DNA from: Acidobacteriaceae bacterium
Lineage (GTDB): Bacteria; Acidobacteriota; Terriglobia; Terriglobales; Acidobacteriaceae
Reading direction: 5' to 3'
NCBI GenBank assembly: GCA_028283655.1
Contig: JAPWKE010000003.1
Location: 372,001-436,000 of the forward strand
DNA: 64,000 bases
Within the stretch, counting starts at the first letter, position 1. Every line of letters starts with the position of its first letter. Shown here in pieces: positions 53,023-61,885 of this stretch. A program made the translations under genes and the position numbers. The notes beneath the pieces were generated by a model. The model saw nothing but the letters and a program-made list of their open reading frames with translations, was not told the DNA's origin and ran no database searches.

Positions 53023-54576
53023 CTACACAGGAATAATCGCGCCCCTCACTCGTCGTACGCTACGAAGTCCAAGCTCATCGAGTTGAATACGGGAATCTTC
53101 CTGCCTGGATCCGCGGAAGACAAACGAGTTTTGCCCGATTGCCTCAACGTGACCGCAGATCAATTCCACACCGCGCTGGAGTACGTACAGAGGTCGCGCC
53201 CAGCCATATCTCTTCGATTCGCTCGATTGGGGTATATGAGCTTCCGCCGCATCCAGTAGGAGCCATGAGCCAGGCGCAATTCGTAGATCTTTGTCTGCGA
53301 ATCCCTCAAGGTCTCCCACCCGCATTACGCTCGAACCGAGCGCACTAGGTTGCTCGAATGAGGCAGCAAACAAGGAACCATATTCGACGATCTCTCGACG
53401 TCTTGCCTGCCATATCTCCAGAGGCTCGGGGATGCGAGCTCGAGGTCCAATAGGGGAGAGGTCGGAAACTGACGCCGCCTCAAGATAGGTCTCTAGCGAT
53501 AAGCGACCTGCATCATGTAATCCGCGCCCGCCAAGACGAAGTAGATCACTGAATCGCACGAGATTCTCTAGAGACATCTGGATGAGGGCATCGGCGTGCG
53601 GCTGCGAGGCGCTCGGATGGCGATACCGCCGTCGGCTTCGCCCACTGAGCGATCCACGAAATTGTCCCCTGAGAAACTCATGAACATGTCGTTCCGCATC
53701 GGGAGCGCGCACGAATCGGTGATGTTTGGTGGACAGAAGTTTCCAGCGGGATTCATGTTCCCAGGGGAGAATCAATTCTCCCGTGCCGCGGAAGCTCCAT
53801 ACTCCCTCCCTCGTTGAAGACTCCAAAACGGGCAGGTCGGTTGCGAAGGCGCGCACACGCCCTGCGATACGGACCCCGCTCGGATAAGAGAACAATTCCG
53901 GCCCATGATACGTACGGCTGTCACTCAAGATCTGCAAGCGTCCATGTGCCAATACGCATCGCCCAAACCGGTATCCATTCGGAAACTGGAGGAGGTAGGT
54001 CGCTCGAGGGTTTGGGCGAACTAGCTCGGCATCGAGCGGTGGTTCGACCAGGACAGTCGCTCCCGAAGGCAAACTCGATCCTAAGCTGTCATCGGTGCCT
54101 ACGCGAACGTAAAAAGCGCCGGGGGTGCGCCAGCCTGGTCGATCAAGCATGCGAATCGGAATATCTCGCTGCCACTGCCGCACAAGCGTGCTCAACAGGG
54201 CATTTACGCGAAAAGCCTCTGAGCTTGCAAACTCGAGAGGCAATTCGACTCGTCTATCCCGATCAAACACGTAGGATTCGATAATGTGGGTTCGTCCACC
54301 GTTGATCTTCTGATCTGCTTCGCGTAAGGCATCCAGGTCATATCCAAAGAGCTGGTAGACGCCACCCTTCGTCAAGGAGCAGATTTCCTCCACATCATCG
54401 AGCATCTCCACCATGGCACGTCCTTCAGTGCGCCTAAGGTTGGTGATCAAGTCCTTGAGCTTTCGGTCTCTGCGAGCATGCTGTTCGGCATTCGATCCGA
54501 GCGGAATCTCGCGGAGAAGCGAACGAATATGTTCGAGACGGCGAATGATCTCTTCGTGCCCGATATGCATATACAC
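53023..54576 (-). CDS. unknown protein with two S24/LexA-like segments
   Basis: This 517-residue protein has a helical N-terminus (EEIIRRLEHIRSLLREIP) and a short HTH-like region (VEEICSLTKGGVYQLFGYDLDALREAD). Two beta-rich segments follow (about 155-245 and 420-517). FYVRVGTDDSLGSSLPSGATVLVEPP and APGSWLLLDAAEAHIP resemble the start of S24/LexA peptidase-like domains, but no Ser-Lys pair is certain. It is the first gene upstream of B1, 188 bases away, and may regulate the operon. Confidence 0.5.
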   Translation of the reverse strand: MYMHIGHEEIIRRLEHIRSLLREIPLGSNAEQHARRDRKLKDLITNLRRTEGRAMVEMLDDVEEICSLTKGGVYQLFGYDLDALREADQKINGGRTHIIESYVFDRDRRVELPLEFASSEAFRVNALLSTLVRQWQRDIPIRMLDRPGWRTPGAFYVRVGTDDSLGSSLPSGATVLVEPPLDAELVRPNPRATYLLQFPNGYRFGRCVLAHGRLQILSDSRTYHGPELFSYPSGVRIAGRVRAFATDLPVLESSTREGVWSFRGTGELILPWEHESRWKLLSTKHHRFVRAPDAERHVHEFLRGQFRGSLSGRSRRRYRHPSASQPHADALIQMSLENLVRFSDLLRLGGRGLHDAGRLSLETYLEAASVSDLSPIGPRARIPEPLEIWQARRREIVEYGSLFAASFEQPSALGSSVMRVGDLEGFADKDLRIAPGSWLLLDAAEAHIPQSSESKRYGWARPLYVLQRGVELICGHVEAIGQNSFVFRGSRQEDSRIQLDELGLRSVRRVRGAIIPV

Positions 54577-55049
54577 TTCGAAGGCTTCTCCTTGATTGCT
54601 CAGCGTGGAAGCGACTTCAGGACTGATGAAGCGACGAGCGAACGAACTGATCTGATGCCAACTGCTACAAACGGAGGAGACGTCCGCTGCAATGAGGCGG
54701 CAATCGTACTGAACTTATGTGGCTACGACGAAAGTGCCCCGCAACGTGAAATCTCAATGAGCGAACAGGGCGATCCTCGCCCCGGTAGGAGTGCCTAAAA
54801 TTTAGGCAAACGTTCAATGCTGCTAGAACGAGAGCCGATGCCATTCAGCTTACCGTAGAAATTCGTCATCACACGCAATGTGAATGCAAGGCGATTCCCG
54901 CTCGTACTTTGCTGTAGCCATACAGTACTGAGCAACCGTCCAAGGCATGAGACCCTTCGGTGCGAAGAGGTCTTCCCACAAGAAAAGGCCGGAAGATATC
55001 TCGCGATACCTCCCGGCCAGGTGTTCCGTCCTACAACTCGAAGAGCCTT
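54577..55049. other. 473-base gap with a palindrome upstream of the unknown regulator-like gene
   Basis: No gene is convincing here. A 17-base perfect inverted repeat TGCCTAAA-A-TTTAGGCA lies at 54792-54808, about 216 bases upstream of the 517-residue gene, and could be an operator. A minus-strand frame from 55098 to 54850 overlaps the neighbouring reductase and has no ribosome site or family match. Confidence 0.4.
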
Positions 55050-56180
55050 TTATGCGTTGGCGATCGACTGCAACGCCCGTTCTCGCTTGGCGAGCCATAT
55101 CTTGTAGGCTCTTGGCCAGCCGTCGAATTCACTATTGCCGCCCTCGTTGAGAGCTGAAAGCGCATTCAAAGCCCAATTGGGATTCGCCAACGCTTCACGT
55201 GCAACAGCGATCATGTCCGCCTTACCCTCAGTGATGATCTGTTCTGCCAGCTGAGGATCGGTGATTAGCCCGACTGCCGAAGTCGGAATGTTTGCTTCGC
55301 GTTTTACACTCTCGGCAAAAGGAACTTGAAAGCCGAATGAGAGAGGAACCTGTGCGCGCGGAGTGAGGCCGCCTGTTGAGCAGTCCATGAGGTCGATGCC
55401 GATTTCACGGAGCGCCTTTGCGAACTCTACGGTGTCGTCCACTTGGATGCCGCCATCTACCCAGTCGGTCGCGGAGACACGCACGAACATCGGGAGGTCT
55501 GAAGGCCACAGATTACGCATCGCCGCTGCAACCTCAAGAGGGAATCGGAAACGGTCGTCGCGGTCGCCACCGTATTTGTCCTCTCGCTTGTTGGTGAGAG
55601 GCGACAGGAAGCTATGGAGCAGATAGCCATGCGCGGCATGGAGTTCAATCACGTCGAAGCCCGCTGCCTGAGCGCGCAGCACGGCGTCACAGAAGCTCTG
55701 CTTGATGTCCTGAAGCTCGCTCACTGCGAGGGCGTGGGGCGTGATCCATCCCTCATCGAAAGGTGTTGTTCCAGGGCCGACAACTTCCCAAGGTAACTCG
55801 CCCTTCGCAAGCTGCGCGGAACCCAGCGGGCCATCTCCCTCGTAGGGACGCTGCACGCTAGCCTTCCTGCCCGCATGCCCCAATTGAATGCCTGCTACGG
55901 CTCCTTGCGCTTTGAGAAAGCTGGCTATTCGTCGGAGTGGTTCAATATGGTCATCCGACCAGATGCCGACGTCGCCGTGGGTGATACGGCCGCGTTGTTC
56001 CACTGCCGAGGCCTCCATCATCACCAGGCCCCAGCCACCGAGGGCGTAACGGCCAAGATGAACCAAATGGAAGTCATTTGCGAGACCGTCCTTGGCCTCA
56101 TACATGCACATAGGGGCGACCATGGTGCGATTACGAATTGTGACCCCTCGCAGGGTAAGCGGTTCGAATAGTTTTGACAT
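55050..56180 (-). CDS. NADH:flavin oxidoreductase, old yellow enzyme family (YqjM/NamA-like)
   Basis: This 376-residue FMN-dependent ene-reductase has LFEPLTLRGVTIRNRTMVAPMCMYEA at its start, FHLVHLGRYALGG, and the substrate and FMN segments GIQLGHAGRKAS and FDVIELHAAHGYLLHSFLSP. NKREDKYGGDRDDRFRF and MIAVAREALANPNW follow. The His pair and Tyr of the family are present. It reduces activated C=C bonds using NAD(P)H. It is 75 bases downstream of an aldo/keto reductase on the same strand. Confidence 0.92.
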   Translation of the reverse strand: MSKLFEPLTLRGVTIRNRTMVAPMCMYEAKDGLANDFHLVHLGRYALGGWGLVMMEASAVEQRGRITHGDVGIWSDDHIEPLRRIASFLKAQGAVAGIQLGHAGRKASVQRPYEGDGPLGSAQLAKGELPWEVVGPGTTPFDEGWITPHALAVSELQDIKQSFCDAVLRAQAAGFDVIELHAAHGYLLHSFLSPLTNKREDKYGGDRDDRFRFPLEVAAAMRNLWPSDLPMFVRVSATDWVDGGIQVDDTVEFAKALREIGIDLMDCSTGGLTPRAQVPLSFGFQVPFAESVKREANIPTSAVGLITDPQLAEQIITEGKADMIAVAREALANPNWALNALSALNEGGNSEFDGWPRAYKIWLAKRERALQSIANA

Positions 56181-56255
56181 AGTTTCCTTAGTCAGGGATC
56201 CCGGAGCCCTCGGATGCTTTGGTCATCTCCAGGGTCACGCTGAAATGAAGCAGGG

Positions 56256-57206
56256 TTAGTAGGCGCTTGCGTCGGAGAGAAGCTGTAACTCGGAGGAGGT
56301 TAAAGTCGTATCCACTGAGGCGAACAGGTCCTGAAGTTGGTCCACAGACGTTGCGCTAGCAATCGGGCCGGCGATGTTGGGTTGAGCCTGTAGCCATGAG
56401 AGGGCGACTACGGTCGGCGTGCGGCCACTTTGCTCGGCAACTTGACGAAGCGCAGTGAGAATACGTTCTCCGCGTTCATCAAAGTAGGGAGAGAGCATCT
56501 GCTCTCGTTTGGTTCCTTTGATGTCCTCGATCGACTTGTACTTGCCGGTGAGGAAGCCCGCCGCAAGCGAGAAATAGGGAATCACGCCAAGCCCGTATTC
56601 ATCAACGACACCAGCAAGATCCAATTCGTAGTTCTCACGGGTGTACAAGTTGTAATTCGGTTGCAGTGTGACGTACTCAGCAATGCCTAACCGCTTGCTT
56701 GTCTCAAGTGCTTCCTGAAGGCGCAACCCCGTGTAATTTGATGCCCCGATGGCCTTCACTTTTCCGCTCTGGATAAGCTGATGGAACGCGACGAGTGTCT
56801 CTTCGAGGGGCGTATCTAGATCATCGACATGTGCTTGATAGAGGTCGATGTAATCAGTCTTTAGTCTCCGTAGAGAGTTATCGACCGAGGCCTGGATATA
56901 GGCAGGTTTAAGTCCTTTGCCGCCATCTCCCATGGCCATGCCCACCTTCGTCGCCAAAACGACACTCTGTCGCTTGCCACTTTCTGCGAGCCAATTGCCA
57001 ATGATGGTTTCGCTTTCTCCTCCCTGATGTCCCGGAACCCAGGTCGAGTACATATCAGCGGTATCGATGAAATCTAGACCGTGATCGACGAAAGCATCCA
57101 GAACGCGGACGGAAGCTGTTGCATCCGCGGTCCACCCGAAGACGTTGCCCCCAAGAACGAGGGGCGCGACACGAATCGAACTCTTTCCAAGTTGTTTCTT
57201 CTGCAT
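56256..57206 (-). CDS. aldo/keto reductase
   Basis: The ATG at 57206 after AGGAG gives 316 residues; an N-terminal extension to 57434 is not supported. The motifs are LVLGGNVFGWTADATASVRVLDAFVDHGLDFIDTADMYS (catalytic Asp and Tyr), VVLATKVGM (Lys), DYIDLYQAHVDDLDTPLEETL and PYFSLAAGFLTGKY. It should reduce carbonyls with NADPH. It is divergent from the RND pump, and with the OYE gene it may detoxify reactive carbonyl or quinone compounds that the pump also exports. Confidence 0.92.
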   Translation of the reverse strand: MQKKQLGKSSIRVAPLVLGGNVFGWTADATASVRVLDAFVDHGLDFIDTADMYSTWVPGHQGGESETIIGNWLAESGKRQSVVLATKVGMAMGDGGKGLKPAYIQASVDNSLRRLKTDYIDLYQAHVDDLDTPLEETLVAFHQLIQSGKVKAIGASNYTGLRLQEALETSKRLGIAEYVTLQPNYNLYTRENYELDLAGVVDEYGLGVIPYFSLAAGFLTGKYKSIEDIKGTKREQMLSPYFDERGERILTALRQVAEQSGRTPTVVALSWLQAQPNIAGPIASATSVDQLQDLFASVDTTLTSSELQLLSDASAY

Positions 57207-57476
57207 GTTGTTCTCCTGTGCGCCTTGAAGCACGTACTCCTCGTGCCGTAGAGCCGCTGATGGCAAGCTCCTAGGACGCGCGTTAGCTGTTGACAGAAGT
57301 TTGCCGGATCGTTCGGTCCGAAAACAGTAAGCAGTACTCGTAGGAGTGGCGCTACCAGCCTTGGAGAGCAAATTAGCTGATAGTCCCAGTCCTAGGATCA
57401 TTGCCTCCTTGTTCCAGAATTTCCTCTTGGCCAAACTGGCAGAACTGCTTTGTAAGAGAAGGGAAGTATTGCTGAC

Positions 57477-60400
57477 ATGTGGATCGTCCAGTTGGCTCTG
57501 AAGAAGCCCTACACGTTTGTTGTCACCGCTATTCTGATCTTGATTTTGGGCGCTTCTTCAATTGCGACGATGCCCACGGATATCCTGCCGAACATCGATA
57601 TACCGGTCGTAACTGTCGTCTACGACTACCGCGGTCTTCGAGCAGAAGAGCTCGAGCAGCGCATCACGACGTTCAATGAGTTCATCATGACAACGGTGAA
57701 CGACGTGAAGTCGGTCGATTCTCAAACGGTACGCGGCTACGCGGTGTTGATGATCTACTTCAACCCTCAAGTCCACATTGACGCAGCTCTTGCGCAGATC
57801 GGAGCAGCGGTTCAGTCGATTCGCTTTCGATTCCCGCAGGGCGTAAACCCGCCGTGGATTCTCCGCTTTAACGCCTCTACCGTTCCGATTTATCAACTCG
57901 CGCTCTCAAGCGACCACTTGTCGCAATCTGACCTCTATGACTACGGCATCTTCAAGGTTCGCCAACGAATCTCGACCGTGCCCGGAACCATGCTTGAAGC
58001 GCCTCACGGAGGTGTGGTCCGTCAGATCATGGTGGATCTAAACCAGCAGGCGCTGCTCGGCAAGAGCCTGACGCCGATGGATGTGCAGACCGCACTGGTT
58101 GCTCAAGATGTGAGTATGCCGACAGGCACCATCAAGATTGGTGGACGAGAGTATGGCTCTGTACTCAACAACAGTCCAATCAATGCGTTGGATCTGGGCA
58201 ACATCCCAGTGAAGACAGTCGGTGACTCGGTCATCTACATGCGTGATGTTGCCCACGTGCGCGATGGCTGGATGGTGCAGCAAAATGTTGTGCGTGCCGA
58301 CGGCAAGCCGTCCGTCCTGAGCCCGATCTACCGAAGCGGAACGGTCTCGACTCTGTCGATCATTGATGAGATCAAGAACAAGATTCTGCCGTCGGTACAA
58401 GCTGCTGCACCGAAAGGCATGTCCATCAGAGGACTCTTCGATCAGTCGGTCTTTATTCGTGCGTCGATTCAAGGCGTGCTTCGCGAGACTGTCATCGCCG
58501 GTTGCCTCACAGCACTCATGATTCTGATGTTTCTGGGGAGCTGGCGAAGCACGCTCATCATTGCCATCTCGATTCCTCTGTCAATCCTGACTTCGATCAT
58601 CTTGCTGAATGCCATCGGGGAGAGCCTGAACACCATGACACTTGGTGGCCTGGCGCTGGCAGTGGGCATTCTCGTCGACGACGCGACGGTCACAATTGAA
58701 AACATTCATCGGCACATGGATGGCAACAATCTCTATGACGCGGTGCTCATTGGTGCTTCGGAAATCGCAACGCCAACATTCGTCTCGACGCTCACGATCT
58801 GCATTGTGTTCGTTTCGGTCATCTTTCTGACTGGGCCTGCAAAGTATCTTTTCACTCCCATGGCACTTGCTGTCGTCTTCGCGATGATGGCGTCCTACAT
58901 CCTCTCGCGTACACTCGTGCCGACGATGGTTAACTATCTCCTCGCAGGGGAAGTTCATTACTCCGCGGAGGGTTCCGATCACACGGCTGAGGACCCACGT
59001 CCATCTTGGTTTGCACGCTTCAATGATGGCTTCAATCAGAAATTTCTACGCTTCCAAGCGGTCTACTCTGGACTGCTCCACAAGTTCATCGAGCATCGCA
59101 AAAGTGCTCTCATCGGTTGCGGTTGCTTCATGGCAACGGCGTTCCTTCTGCTGCCCTTCATCGGACGAGACTTCTTCCCGGACGTTGACACGGGGCAAAT
59201 CCGTCTTGACGTTCGTGCGCTTCCCGGCACGCGTATCGAAGAATCGAGTGTTCAGTTCAGCAAGGTAGAAGAGAAGATTCGGCAGATCGTTCCCGCAGAT
59301 CAACTCGATCTAGTCCTCGATGACATCGGTCTCCCCCAAGATCCGATTAGCTTCACCTTCGGATTCACCCCCAACCTCGGAGCCTTTGACGGAGAGATCC
59401 TTCTCTCACTCAAAGAGAAGCACAGCCCCACCGCCGAATACGTCAAAGCCCTGCGCAGAGAGTTGCCGAAGGCTTTCCCTTCGATCACTTTCTACTTTGA
59501 GCCGGCCGACATCGTCACCCGCATTCTCGACTTCGGTGTCACTGCTCCAATCGATGTCCAGGTCCAAGGCTCGGACGATGGGAACTACGAGGTGGCTCGC
59601 CGAATTCGTCAGAGAATTGCGGCCATCCCTGGCGCGGTGGATGTCCACCTACAGCAGGTTATGGGTGCCCCGACCTATCAAATCAACGTGGATCGCACTC
59701 GGGCGGCTCAGTTTGGCCTCACGCAGCAAGACGTCTCCAATAGCTTGTTCGTCTCGATGGCATCGGGCTATGCCGTGGCGCCCAACTTCTGGGTAGATCC
59801 CAAAATGCGCCTGTCCTACACCGTCACAGCGCAGACTCCGCAGTATCGTCTGAATTCGCTCGATATGTTGAGGAATACACCGATTCCGATCAAGACGATC
59901 CCTAACCGTACTGAGCTGCTTGGCAATCTGGCGACGTTCGTACCGTCGTCGGAGCCGATGGTCGTTTCTCACCACAACACTCAAGTGGCTTATGACGTGC
60001 TCTTGAACACCCAAGCCACGGACCTCGGTTCAATTGCGAAGCAGGTACAGAAGATCGTGTCTGAGGAACAGAAAACACTCCCCGCGGGTAACGCGATCGA
60101 GATTCGTGGGCAAGTTCAGAGCATGAACGAAGCTTTTGCAAGACTTGGTCTCGGACTGTTATTTGCAGCCGTACTGGTCTACCTGCTCATGGTCGTCAAC
60201 TATCAGAGCTGGCTTGATCCGTTCATCATCATCTGCGCGCTTCCCGGAGCATTCTGCGGAATCGTGTGGGCTCTTTTCCTTACGCAAACCACCTTCAGCG
60301 TCCCGAGCTTGATGGGGGCAATCATGTCGATTGGAGTTGCTACAGCGAACTCCATTCTGCTCGTCACGTTTGCACGAGAACAGAGCGAGCGAGGATATGA

Positions 60401-60647
60401 AGCTCTCGAGGCAGCTGTCTCTGCCGGTTCGACTCGCCTACGCCCCATCATCATGACCGCGATGGCAATGATCGTCGGCATGATCCCGATGGCGTTAGGT
60501 CTCGGCGAGGGCGGCGAACAGAATGCTCCGCTCGCTCGCGCGGTGATCGGCGGACTCTCTGTCGCCACATTCGCCACGCTGTTCTTCGTCCCGCTTATGT
60601 ACAGCCTCATCCACGGAAAAAATGAAGTTCACAAGGAGATTGCATGA
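57477..60647 (+). CDS. RND efflux pump, HAE1-like permease
   Basis: This 1056-residue inner-membrane antiporter has twelve-helix RND architecture. The proton-relay segment in TM4 is GGLALAVGILVDDATVTIENIHRH, with its Asp pair intact. Duplicated halves are visible, with the end segment MGAIMSIGVATANSILLVTFARE and GSTRLRPIIMTAMAMIVGMIPMALGLGEG. Its N-terminus (LALKKPYTFVVTAILILILG) is typical. It exports hydrophobic compounds with the next two gene products. Confidence 0.95.
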   Translation: MWIVQLALKKPYTFVVTAILILILGASSIATMPTDILPNIDIPVVTVVYDYRGLRAEELEQRITTFNEFIMTTVNDVKSVDSQTVRGYAVLMIYFNPQVHIDAALAQIGAAVQSIRFRFPQGVNPPWILRFNASTVPIYQLALSSDHLSQSDLYDYGIFKVRQRISTVPGTMLEAPHGGVVRQIMVDLNQQALLGKSLTPMDVQTALVAQDVSMPTGTIKIGGREYGSVLNNSPINALDLGNIPVKTVGDSVIYMRDVAHVRDGWMVQQNVVRADGKPSVLSPIYRSGTVSTLSIIDEIKNKILPSVQAAAPKGMSIRGLFDQSVFIRASIQGVLRETVIAGCLTALMILMFLGSWRSTLIIAISIPLSILTSIILLNAIGESLNTMTLGGLALAVGILVDDATVTIENIHRHMDGNNLYDAVLIGASEIATPTFVSTLTICIVFVSVIFLTGPAKYLFTPMALAVVFAMMASYILSRTLVPTMVNYLLAGEVHYSAEGSDHTAEDPRPSWFARFNDGFNQKFLRFQAVYSGLLHKFIEHRKSALIGCGCFMATAFLLLPFIGRDFFPDVDTGQIRLDVRALPGTRIEESSVQFSKVEEKIRQIVPADQLDLVLDDIGLPQDPISFTFGFTPNLGAFDGEILLSLKEKHSPTAEYVKALRRELPKAFPSITFYFEPADIVTRILDFGVTAPIDVQVQGSDDGNYEVARRIRQRIAAIPGAVDVHLQQVMGAPTYQINVDRTRAAQFGLTQQDVSNSLFVSMASGYAVAPNFWVDPKMRLSYTVTAQTPQYRLNSLDMLRNTPIPIKTIPNRTELLGNLATFVPSSEPMVVSHHNTQVAYDVLLNTQATDLGSIAKQVQKIVSEEQKTLPAGNAIEIRGQVQSMNEAFARLGLGLLFAAVLVYLLMVVNYQSWLDPFIIICALPGAFCGIVWALFLTQTTFSVPSLMGAIMSIGVATANSILLVTFAREQSERGYEALEAAVSAGSTRLRPIIMTAMAMIVGMIPMALGLGEGGEQNAPLARAVIGGLSVATFATLFFVPLMYSLIHGKNEVHKEIA

Positions 60648-61885
60648 TGAATCCAACAGCGACAGATCAGACCCCTTCCCACTCTCGCGCTGCACGCTGG
60701 GGTATGGGAACTGTAGCTGGGCTCGTCCTCGTTGCGCTGGGCGTAGCTCCTCGCATATTCCGCAATCGCGAAGCTGAGGGCGTTGTGCGGGCCAGTACCG
60801 TCTTGGTTCCGGAAGTCACGGTGGTCAAGCCTCGGCTTGGTCCTGCCGAAAACTCAGTGACCTTACCGGGGAACCTCCAACCCCTTTATAGTGCCGCGAT
60901 CTACGCTAGGACCAACGGCTATGTTCAGAAGCGACTGGTCGACATTGGTGCTCAAGTCAAGCGTGGGCAACTGCTTGCAATTATCGCGTCCCCGGAAATA
61001 GACCAACAGCTAAATCAGGCAAAAGCTGACACGGTGCAGGCTGTTGCCGCCGTAGAGCAGAGCAAGGCTGCCCGTCAGCAAGCGCTCGCTAACCTTCAAA
61101 TCGCAAAGATCACGCGTGATCGCTATGCTCCGTTGATCTCCAAGCGTGCTGTGACACAGCAGGCGCTGGATGAGGCTGATCAAGCGCTTGCCGCTCGCAC
61201 TGCCGATGTCGCGGCGGCTCAAGCGAACTTCGACGCAGCGGAGGCAAATGTCAAATCAAAGCAGGCAAATGTAGGACGTCTCTCCGAGCTACAGGGTTTT
61301 GAGCGAATCGTTGCGCCCTTTGATGGGGTGATCTCTCAGCGCAACGTAGAGCAGGGTGATCTTGTGAGCGATAGCAGCAATGCGGGTGGCAAGCCGCTAT
61401 TCACCGTCATGCAGGGCCGGACGCTGCGCGTTCAGGTCGAGATCCCGCAATCCTCAGCGCTGGATATTAAAGAAGGTTCGCTTGTTACTCTTCGCATCCA
61501 GGAACGCCCCAGCGCGATGTTCACCGCAAAGGTCACGCGTACTGCAGGTTCCGTTGATGTGGCGGCGCGCACGATGCTGACAGAGGTGCAGGTCAACAAC
61601 GAGGACGGCTCACTGCTACCAGGCATGTATGGAGAGCTTACCTTCACTACCCAATCGCCACAGCGTTCGTTGCTCATTCCAGCCTCAGCTCTGGTTGTCG
61701 ACAAGAAGGGGATGCACGTCGTGACGGTTTCCTCGGACAGTCATGTTCATGTGATTCCTGTCGACATCGGTCATGACAACGGATCTGAAGTCGAAATCTC
61801 TCAAGGCCTTCGAGGTGGTGAGGTTCTCGTGAGCAATCCGAGCGACTTGCTCAACGACGGAGAGAAGGTGTCGATTGCGCAATAA
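60647..61885 (+). CDS. RND efflux periplasmic adaptor
   Basis: This 412-residue membrane fusion protein starts in the pump stop (ATGATGA). After an N-terminal anchor (GTVAGLVLVALGVAPRIF) it has the lipoyl half GYVQKRLVDIGAQVKRGQLLAII, a long alpha-hairpin (about 110-210) and a second lipoyl half FERIVAPFDGVISQRNVEQGDLV. Beta-barrel and membrane-proximal domains follow. It joins the pump to the outer-membrane channel. Confidence 0.93.
   Translation: MNPTATDQTPSHSRAARWGMGTVAGLVLVALGVAPRIFRNREAEGVVRASTVLVPEVTVVKPRLGPAENSVTLPGNLQPLYSAAIYARTNGYVQKRLVDIGAQVKRGQLLAIIASPEIDQQLNQAKADTVQAVAAVEQSKAARQQALANLQIAKITRDRYAPLISKRAVTQQALDEADQALAARTADVAAAQANFDAAEANVKSKQANVGRLSELQGFERIVAPFDGVISQRNVEQGDLVSDSSNAGGKPLFTVMQGRTLRVQVEIPQSSALDIKEGSLVTLRIQERPSAMFTAKVTRTAGSVDVAARTMLTEVQVNNEDGSLLPGMYGELTFTTQSPQRSLLIPASALVVDKKGMHVVTVSSDSHVHVIPVDIGHDNGSEVEISQGLRGGEVLVSNPSDLLNDGEKVSIAQ

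Noticed and set aside
54850..55098. 82-residue minus-strand frame overlapping the end of the ene-reductase gene
   Set aside because: No ribosome site, no family resemblance and partial overlap with a strong gene in another frame.
57207..57434. N-terminal extension of the aldo/keto reductase frame
   Set aside because: The conserved protein begins at MQKKQ after AGGAG at 57206; the extension has no matching family region.
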